From UBA1205 sp045598105 (GTDB lineage: Bacteria > Bacteroidota > Bacteroidia > Bacteroidales > WCHB1-69): a DNA stretch of 28,471 bases. Made by a program: the position numbers and the translations under genes. The stretch is from positions 1 through 28,471 of the forward strand of contig JAZLLK010000071.1 of the NCBI GenBank assembly GCA_045598105.1, written 5' to 3'. The first letter of the stretch is position 1. The number at the start of each line of letters is the position of its first letter. This document shows positions 23,192 through 28,471 of the stretch, one piece after another. The notes under the pieces are model-generated. The model saw nothing but the letters and a program-made list of their open reading frames with translations. It was not told where the DNA came from and searched no databases.

Positions 23192-25120
23192 ATGATACAT
23201 ATAAGTAATTTGTCAGTGCATTTCACGGGTGTATATCTGTTTGAAAATGTTAGTTTTGTAGTAGGTGATAATGACAAAATAGGGTTGGTGGGCAAAAACG
23301 GTGCCGGTAAAACCACCCTTTTGAATATATTGGCTAAGCAACTGGAACCGCAAGGCGGCACCGTGGTGTACACCTCGGGGCACAAAGTGGGGTATTTGCC
23401 GCAGGAAATGCGTATAAGCAGTGCCCAAACCATATGGGATGAAACTCTTACCGCATTTGAAGAAGTGCGTAAGGTGGAGCAGAATATAGCCTTGCTTACG
23501 CAGCAAATAGCCGATAGTACCGACTATGAAAGTGAGGCGTATGCCCAAAAATTGAACCGATTGGAAGAACTGAACCGCAGGGCTGTGTATTTAGGTGCAG
23601 GCAATATGACATCCGATACCGAAAGAGTGCTTATGGGCTTAGGCTTTTCGCGTAGCGACTTCAGTCGCCCCGTTACCGAATTCTCTTCCGGATGGCAAAT
23701 GCGGGTGGAATTGGCAAAAATATTGCTTCGCAAAACCGAAATCATACTTTTGGATGAACCTACTAACCATTTGGACATAGAATCCATACAATGGCTGGAA
23801 AGTTTTCTGCAAAGCTATAACGGAGCCCTTATTATGGTGTCACATGACAGAGTATTTCTTGACAGCGTGTGCAAACGTACGGTGGAAATTACCTGCGGAC
23901 ATGTAGAAGATTATAATTGCAACTATTCCACCTACGTAACCCGAAGAGCCGAAAGAATAGAACACCAAAAGGCAGTGTATGAAAACCGGCAGAAAGAACG
24001 TGCCGAAATAGAGGATTTTATAGAGCGATTTCGCTATAAGGCCACTAAAGCCAAGCAGGTACAAAGCAGGGTGAAAATGCTGGAAAAAATGGAAGTAGTG
24101 CAGGTAGATGAAGTGGATACTTCTAAAATACGTTTTCTGTTCCCGCCGGCCCCCAAGTGTGATAAAGTAGTATTTGAAGCCGAAAATCTTCAAAAAAGCT
24201 ACGACAATCATCAGGTACTGCAAGGCATAGATTTTGCCATACTCAAAGGTGAAAAAGTGGCATTTGTAGGGCGTAATGGAGAAGGTAAAACTACCCTTGT
24301 GCGCATGCTGCAAGGCGAATTATTACCTACAGCCGGAAAGTTGAGTAAGGGCAGTATGGTTAAAATTGGCTATTTTGCCCAAAATCATAATCAGTTTTTG
24401 GACTTTAAAAAAAACGTATTCCAAACTATTGATGATGTAGCCGTGGGCGATATGCGTACTAAGGTGAGAGGCTTGCTGGGTAGTTTTCTGTTTTCTAATG
24501 ATGATATGGAAAAGCCTGTGTCGGTACTTTCCGGTGGGGAAAAATCCCGTCTGGTGCTGGCCAAGCTCCTGCTGGAACCTTATAATGTGCTCATATTGGA
24601 CGAACCTACCAATCACTTGGATATGCAGTCGAAAGATGTGCTCAAAAATGCTCTCCTACGCTATGACGGTACCCTCATCTTAGTTTCACACGACAGAGAT
24701 TTTTTGGCCGGACTTACCGACAAGGTGTATGAATTTAAAGACGGAAAAATTAAAGAATATTTGGGTGATATACAATATTTTTTGGATAAAAAACAATCGG
24801 AATCGGCTCCCGCATCCTCTTTTGCCGGCTCACAGCCGCAGCCTGAGACCAAAACGGCCGTAAAAATATCCTGGGAAGAACAAAAACAAAAGGAAAGCCA
24901 AATACGAAAATTGTCTAAGCAAATAGAACAGACTGAAGCTAAAATAACCGAATGTGAAGCCGAATTGGAGCATATATCGGCCTGCCTTGCCAATCAGGAA
25001 CAGTACCAAAAAGAAATAGCCTCAGGTGAATTGTATAAGCAATACGAAACTATACAGGCCAACCTGAATACTTGTATGGAAGAGTGGGAACGGCTGTCGG
25101 AAGAGATGATGAAATTGTAA
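23192..25120 (+). CDS. ABC-F family ATPase, Uup-like
   Basis: A 642-residue soluble protein with two ABC domains in tandem and no membrane part. The first has Walker A GKNGAGKT (34-41), signature SSGWQ (165-169) and Walker B LLDEPTNHLD (186-195). The second has GRNGEGKT, LSGGEKSR and LILDEPTNHLD. Between them is the ABC-F linker (about 240-310: ENRQKERAEIEDFIERFRYKATKAKQVQSRVKML). The C-terminal coiled coil (about 565-642) is the Uup/EttA-type arm that contacts the ribosome or nucleic acid. ABC-F proteins act on the ribosome to relieve stalling or protect against antibiotics; Uup is the closest layout. I see no sign that it is a resistance determinant. It starts 12 nt after holB. Confidence 0.92.
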   Translation: MIHISNLSVHFTGVYLFENVSFVVGDNDKIGLVGKNGAGKTTLLNILAKQLEPQGGTVVYTSGHKVGYLPQEMRISSAQTIWDETLTAFEEVRKVEQNIALLTQQIADSTDYESEAYAQKLNRLEELNRRAVYLGAGNMTSDTERVLMGLGFSRSDFSRPVTEFSSGWQMRVELAKILLRKTEIILLDEPTNHLDIESIQWLESFLQSYNGALIMVSHDRVFLDSVCKRTVEITCGHVEDYNCNYSTYVTRRAERIEHQKAVYENRQKERAEIEDFIERFRYKATKAKQVQSRVKMLEKMEVVQVDEVDTSKIRFLFPPAPKCDKVVFEAENLQKSYDNHQVLQGIDFAILKGEKVAFVGRNGEGKTTLVRMLQGELLPTAGKLSKGSMVKIGYFAQNHNQFLDFKKNVFQTIDDVAVGDMRTKVRGLLGSFLFSNDDMEKPVSVLSGGEKSRLVLAKLLLEPYNVLILDEPTNHLDMQSKDVLKNALLRYDGTLILVSHDRDFLAGLTDKVYEFKDGKIKEYLGDIQYFLDKKQSESAPASSFAGSQPQPETKTAVKISWEEQKQKESQIRKLSKQIEQTEAKITECEAELEHISACLANQEQYQKEIASGELYKQYETIQANLNTCMEEWERLSEEMMKL

Positions 25121-25146
25121 CAGTTCGGATTATTACAGTTTCCTTT

Positions 25147-25650
25147 TTAATGTAAAAAATTATCCATGGCTGCTGTAAAGCCCGTATTTAAGTTGCCGTT
25201 GGAGAATATTTTGTCATAAGGTATATAGTCATATCGTTTATTCTTAGGAGAGGCTAACCATACGCAGGGAAATGTTTTTATTTTTTTGCGTAAGCATATA
25301 CTTTCACGTTTATTTATCATATGATCAAATACTATAGGAATGCTACTGCCATATTCGTATGTACTTTCCATAGCCCATCGTTTGCAGGCGTAGTCCGTGT
25401 TTTCGGTTTTTACTGCCAATACTATTTGAACCTGCGGATATTGTAGCCGTATATCCATGCAGTAGGCTATCAGGCTTTTTACACAGGCACTGCAGCATGG
25501 GTCAGCATATAGTATGTATATATATTGTACCGAATCATTTTCAGTGAAGGTGCTACCGTTAAAGTGGTAAAATTGCTGACTATTTACCATGGGAATAACG
25601 GCTATAATGAATAGGAGCAAACATGTGACAGGTGTGATTTTAAAATTCAT
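25147..25650 (-). CDS. Secreted thioredoxin-like protein with CSAC motif
   Basis: A 167-residue protein with a signal peptide (about 1-25, ITPVTCLLLFIIAVIPMVNS). I start it at 25650, which gives that signal peptide and an 11-nt overlap with the upstream stop, rather than at 25716, which would add a 22-residue leader over the upstream gene. After the strand VQYIYILYADP comes CCSAC, whose Cys53 and Cys56 form a CxxC pair at the start of a helix, as in thioredoxin folds. A second strand (VQIVLAVKTEN) and a late Pro-containing strand (KIKTFPCVWLAS) fit the fold and the usual cis-Pro. It is the last gene of a three-gene cluster of secreted proteins. The family and partner are unknown. Confidence 0.65.
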   Translation of the reverse strand: MNFKITPVTCLLLFIIAVIPMVNSQQFYHFNGSTFTENDSVQYIYILYADPCCSACVKSLIAYCMDIRLQYPQVQIVLAVKTENTDYACKRWAMESTYEYGSSIPIVFDHMINKRESICLRKKIKTFPCVWLASPKNKRYDYIPYDKIFSNGNLNTGFTAAMDNFLH

Positions 25651-26872
25651 GGTTAAAAAAACGTATTTCCAGGCAGGGAGAATGGTGTAACATATATTCA
25701 TTATAGCAGTCGGCATATTCCTGCAGGGTTTTTCCTATAGGGTAGCATGTTGTTCCGTCTTTGTAAAATACCGCTAATTTATTTTCGTAAAAAAATAATT
25801 GGGTATTGGATACAAAACATATGCCGTAACAATGTTTGTTGTAGGTGGAGTTCTGCGATGGCAGTTGTGTCTTAAAAATATCGGTTATATCTTTTTTTTC
25901 AGTAAGTTTCCACTGCCCGTTACTTTCTTCCCATATATCTATATATACTTCGGGTATGCCTTTTTTGAATTGTAATGTGGGTCCCTGATAGGCTACCAAT
26001 ATTTTGTGTGGAGTAATAAACTTCACATATCGTATTTGATGTGATTGGTCTAAAGCGGATTCTGCTATTTCTATCAGCTCTATAGCATCATGAATATTAT
26101 GTTTGTTCAATTGAGTATTTAATTTATTTTCATTAAAATACTCCCATCCTTTAATGTTTTGCCTGAAAGTACATATGGTGTCAAGCGTTTGGCTGTCATA
26201 TATATGTATGGTGTAGCGGTTTCGGTCAGCCCAAGCTATGAACCTGCCTGCTACATCTATTTGTTTTACATTAACGCCGTTGATGTATGAAAATGCCGTG
26301 TGATAGTTGCCCGGTTCTATGAATTGTTCTATTTTTTCAGTATTCCAATTATATATATATAATGAAGTGGCAGTATCGTGCGGGTGGTATATGTGCCCTC
26401 CTATCATTATACTATCGTTAATTAAAAATATATCATTACGTGCGTTAGCTGAAATATTTATGGTTTTAACATGCGTCCAGCCGTTGTTTGTTTTTTTTAT
26501 TAAATAGTAACGGTTAAATACTTGCAATACAACACTATGATTGCATGCTGTAATATGCGTAATACGCATGTTATATATAGGGTTAATATAATTATTCAAA
26601 TAAGGTATATTTATGGTATATCGTTCTATGTGGTAATTATCGGTATTGGTAATTATCAGTTCTACTGAATCGGAAGAGGTGTTATACCGCTTTGCTATGT
26701 ATATGAAGTTGTTATGTTGTGTGTATACATAATGAGTATGACTTGTTAAATCAGGATAGGCCAATATGGTATCCAGTTGAATATACCGGTTGATATAGTT
26801 TTGTCCATAGGCTTGTGTAAGGCATATAAGTATGTACAGGCAAAGCAGTTTTGTTATGTTATATGCTTTCAT
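25640..26872 (-). CDS. Secreted protein of unknown function, probable beta-propeller
   Basis: A 410-residue protein with a signal peptide (about 1-23, ITKLLCLYILICLTQAYGQ). The mature part is rich in Tyr, Asn, Ile and His and is a succession of short strands of the kind HVVLQVFNRYYLI, TSLYIYNWNTEKIEQF, AGRFIAWADRNRYTIHIYDSQ and HKILVAYQGP, which suggests a six- or seven-bladed propeller such as the TolB-like/6-blade families common in Bacteroidota. I cannot assign a family. It begins 4 nt after the stop of the gene at 26877 and overlaps the thioredoxin-like gene by 11 nt, so the three are one operon. Base composition is more AT-rich than the neighbouring housekeeping genes. Confidence 0.65.
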   Translation of the reverse strand: MKAYNITKLLCLYILICLTQAYGQNYINRYIQLDTILAYPDLTSHTHYVYTQHNNFIYIAKRYNTSSDSVELIITNTDNYHIERYTINIPYLNNYINPIYNMRITHITACNHSVVLQVFNRYYLIKKTNNGWTHVKTINISANARNDIFLINDSIMIGGHIYHPHDTATSLYIYNWNTEKIEQFIEPGNYHTAFSYINGVNVKQIDVAGRFIAWADRNRYTIHIYDSQTLDTICTFRQNIKGWEYFNENKLNTQLNKHNIHDAIELIEIAESALDQSHQIRYVKFITPHKILVAYQGPTLQFKKGIPEVYIDIWEESNGQWKLTEKKDITDIFKTQLPSQNSTYNKHCYGICFVSNTQLFFYENKLAVFYKDGTTCYPIGKTLQEYADCYNEYMLHHSPCLEIRFFNHEF

Positions 26873-26876
26873 CCTG

Positions 26877-27404
26877 TTAAATATTATTGCTTATATCCAT
26901 CAGCGTAATTCTTATGTCTGCATCACCATCAGTTGTACCGTTGTTCCATACTGATTGTAATCTTACATAAGCGTTGTTTCCTTCTATAGTAGGAAGGATA
27001 ATGGTTCTGGATTTATTACCCGAATATATGGCGTTTTCTATAATTTCAATATCTATGCTGTCCAGTTCAGCCTCAGTTATGTTATCTATAATCTCTTTTG
27101 CAATGGTAGCATCCTGTGATAATGATAGTGGCGATTCTAATTTTTTAGTACATTTTTCATTCCCTTCATGTAAACAGGTAATGGTAGTGCGGTGAATGGT
27201 GTATCCGGTTGTGGGAGTATCGCTAATATTTACAATTTTATTCACTTCATTATACCGTGTCCCCCCCCACCATGTTCTTCTTCCTCCTTCTTTATGAAAT
27301 TCGGTAATATAAATTATTCGTCCTGTATATTGTGAAAAAGCAGTTGTGATATTGGTCCATAGAATAAAGCATATCAGCAATTGTTTTATTGTATTTACAT
27401 TCAT
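26877..27404 (-). CDS. Secreted protein of unknown function
   Basis: A 175-residue protein. I start it at the ATG at 27404 (MNVNTIKQLLICFILW), which gives a good signal peptide ending near TTAFSQ; the longer reading from 27428 would need a TTG start. The mature part contains YTGRIIYITEFHK, KIVNISDTP, a cysteine pair (TCLHEGNEKC) and a run of alternating polar strands ending DADIRITLMDIS. No family is recognised. It is the first gene of a cluster with the probable propeller and CSAC proteins. The IS3 element ends about 57 nt upstream, and I find no TAnnTTTG box in the native remnant, so its promoter may have been displaced. Confidence 0.65.
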   Translation of the reverse strand: MNVNTIKQLLICFILWTNITTAFSQYTGRIIYITEFHKEGGRRTWWGGTRYNEVNKIVNISDTPTTGYTIHRTTITCLHEGNEKCTKKLESPLSLSQDATIAKEIIDNITEAELDSIDIEIIENAIYSGNKSRTIILPTIEGNNAYVRLQSVWNNGTTDGDADIRITLMDISNNI

Positions 27405-27507
27405 GGCGTTTTGGTGTTTTGGTTTCAAAAAAAAGAGGCGATTTTTAACTTAATTGTATATTGTACCCATATTTTTAGACCGCAAAATTAGCAAAAATAA
27501 GGATACG

Positions 27508-28373
27508 TTAAGCTACTTTTTCTTCTTTTGTTAATAAATTATTTAAAAATCGTTCTATCGGTATTTCTCCGTTATACCCTGATGATGTCGTATTGTATTG
27601 TAATATAGCATAAAGTTATTTATTCCTGCCCGTAATTGAGTAATTGTATTATCAGGGTATAAATAGATATATTCCCGTTTAATGGTTCGCCAAAATCGTT
27701 CTATCCATATATTATCTTTGCAACGTCCCTTTCCATCCATACTAAGCTTTATACCTTTGTTTTCAACACATTGTGTCCATTGTTCACTCGTATATTGACT
27801 TCCTTGGTCTGAATTAATAATGTCCGGTTTGCCATACATATTAACAGCTTTCTCCAATATCTCTATTGATTCCATCACATTCAAGGTATTGGTTAATTTC
27901 CAACTTAATATAGTTCTGCTATAAACATCCATTATAGCAAAAAGATACATGAACCCGTGACGTACGGGTATATAACTGATATCTGTTGACCATACCTGAT
28001 TAGAATGGTCTATAGTTAAGTTTCGTAGCAAATATGGTCGTACATACTTGTGTTCTCCGCACTTACTCAATGATGTTTGAGGATATATAGCTGATATTCC
28101 CATCACTTTCATTAATCGTCGGATACGCTTTACATTTACTGTTAAACCTATATCTTTTAAAAAATGCTGCATGGTTAGTGCTCCGGCGGTAGGATATTTA
28201 TAATAAAGCTTATCCATTTGATTCATTATTTCAATGTTTTCCTTTGATTCTCCTTTATGTTTATAATATCTGCTACTTCTATTTACGCCTAACCATTCAC
28301 ATTGTTTGCGTATGGATATGTTGGCTCCTGTGGCGGATTTTATGCCTTTTTTTACAAGTTCTTTGGCTTTTTT
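27508..28373 (-). pseudogene. IS3 transposase OrfB (DDE integrase), C terminus frameshifted
   Basis: Catalyses cut-and-copy transposition of the element. From the ATG at 28226 the open frame runs 223 residues to a stop at 27555. Asp82 (WSTDISYIPV), Asp140 (INSDQGSQYTS) and Glu176 (DNIWIERFWRTIK) form the rve-type D,D(35)E triad, all intact, after an IS3-type HTH_21 region. The true product starts upstream by -1 frameshift from orfA at 28367-28373; the orfB frame is open there and encodes ANISIRKQCEWLGVNRSSRYY. Near the end, RHHQGITEKYR-stop breaks the family's HQ..GY..E.P pattern. Adding one G in the GGG at 27577-27579 restores HHQGYNGEIPIERFLNN and extends the frame to a stop at 27508. The loss of about 15 residues may or may not abolish activity, and a sequencing error is possible. 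Confidence 0.7.
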
Positions 28374-28471
28374 ACCAATCCCACCCGCTTGCAGGCATAC
28401 TCGAAAAAATCCCGTTCCATTGTCAGTGACCCCACCTTTTCACGCAGTTTCCTTATTTGCTCATCCTTTTC
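28352..28471 (-). CDS. IS3 OrfA, C-terminal part (cut by window edge)
   Basis: Minus-strand frame from the window edge gives 39 residues and a TAA at 28352-28354. The sequence EKDEQIRKLREKVGSLTMER is the leucine-zipper end of IS3 OrfA proteins, followed by the conserved DFFEYACKRVGLV, then KKPKNL. OrfA is the DNA-binding protein that regulates transposition. Its HTH lies beyond the window. Confidence 0.85.
   Translation of the reverse strand, partial: EKDEQIRKLREKVGSLTMERDFFEYACKRVGLVKKPKNL
28367..28373 (-). promoter_or_regulatory. Programmed -1 frameshift site of the IS3 element
   Basis: The orfA frame reads GTA AAA AAG, giving the heptamer A_AAA_AAG, a classic bacterial -1 slippery site used by IS3-family elements. 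Slipping one base back enters the open orfB frame at GCC AAA GAA, before the orfA stop at 28352. Confidence 0.75.

Larger units (their letters stand above)
27462..28471 (-). mobile_element. IS3-family insertion sequence, 3' part (continues past window)
   Basis: The element carries the end of orfA and nearly all of orfB, in the relative -1 frame typical of IS3. Its transposase has the D,D(35)E core. The outer end is placed at 27462, where the plus strand reads TGTACCCATATTTTTAGACC. This begins with TGTAC and resembles the IS150-group terminal repeat (TGTAC then a TTTTxGAC-like part), but the other end lies outside the window, so neither the inverted repeat nor a target duplication can be confirmed. 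The transposase gene appears broken (see the pseudogene entry). Confidence 0.75.

Noticed and set aside
23192..25120. ABC-F gene as an antibiotic-resistance determinant
   Set aside because: The layout with a C-terminal coiled-coil arm and the housekeeping operon context fit a Uup-type protein; nothing seen points to a resistance subfamily.
25651..25716. Upstream ATG for the CSAC protein
   Set aside because: It would overlap the upstream gene by 77 nt and place a non-signal leader before an evident signal peptide.
27405..27428. Upstream extension of the secreted protein to 27428
   Set aside because: It would need a TTG start; the ATG at 27404 gives a standard signal peptide.
1..28471. CRISPR array, prophage, toxin-antitoxin pair or defence island
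   Set aside because: I saw no regularly spaced repeats, phage genes, or recognisable toxin or defence proteins on either strand.

Overview
The window looks like a chromosome segment of a Bacteroidota bacterium, probably Bacteroidales-like. The evidence is: promoter -7 boxes of the Bacteroidota type (TAnnTTTG, mostly TACCTTTG or TATCTTTG) upstream of many genes; A-rich leaders without clear Shine-Dalgarno sites; GldF/GldG homologues; lipid A genes; secreted proteins of types common in that phylum; and low-to-moderate GC with heavy use of ATA for Ile. I cannot name the genus.

Layout. 1-135: start of a secreted protein (minus) cut by the left edge. 433-1146: rsmE (plus). 1280-1350: tRNA-Cys (minus). 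1429-5055: minus-strand operon gldF-gldG-DUF4340. 5283-7411: minus-strand operon of ABC ATPase, permease, YtrA-type GntR regulator and a small membrane protein, with a candidate operator at the promoter. 7701-14331: minus-strand tetR-tolC-MFP-RND efflux operon, followed after a terminator by a PII-like protein; a palindromic candidate operator lies upstream of tetR. 14540-17498: minus-strand run of M23/LysM peptidase, stand-alone lpxC, ybaK-type deacylase and a small secreted/membrane protein, ending in a strong terminator. 17668-17839: tRNA-Ser and tRNA-Pro. 18090-20041: Nif3 family protein and a zinc-ribbon coiled-coil protein (minus). 20202-25120: plus-strand run lpxK, purine nucleoside phosphorylase, DNA polymerase III delta' and an ABC-F (Uup-like) ATPase. 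25147-27404: three minus-strand secreted proteins of unknown function (one with a CSAC thioredoxin-like motif, one probably a beta-propeller). 27462-28471: the 3' part of an IS3-family element with a slippery A_AAA_AAG site and an apparently frameshifted transposase C terminus.

How it fits together. Most of the window is envelope biology: drug/solute efflux, an ABC exporter with its own regulator, lipid A synthesis (lpxC, lpxK), a peptidoglycan hydrolase and secreted proteins, interleaved with translation housekeeping (rsmE, tRNAs, Cys-tRNA editing, ABC-F). I found no CRISPR array, prophage or defence island. The points most worth a second look are the PII-like gene behind the RND pump, the two candidate operators, the Asp in place of Asn in the PNP base pocket, the stand-alone LpxC, and the IS3 copy that sits directly upstream of the three-gene secreted cluster.
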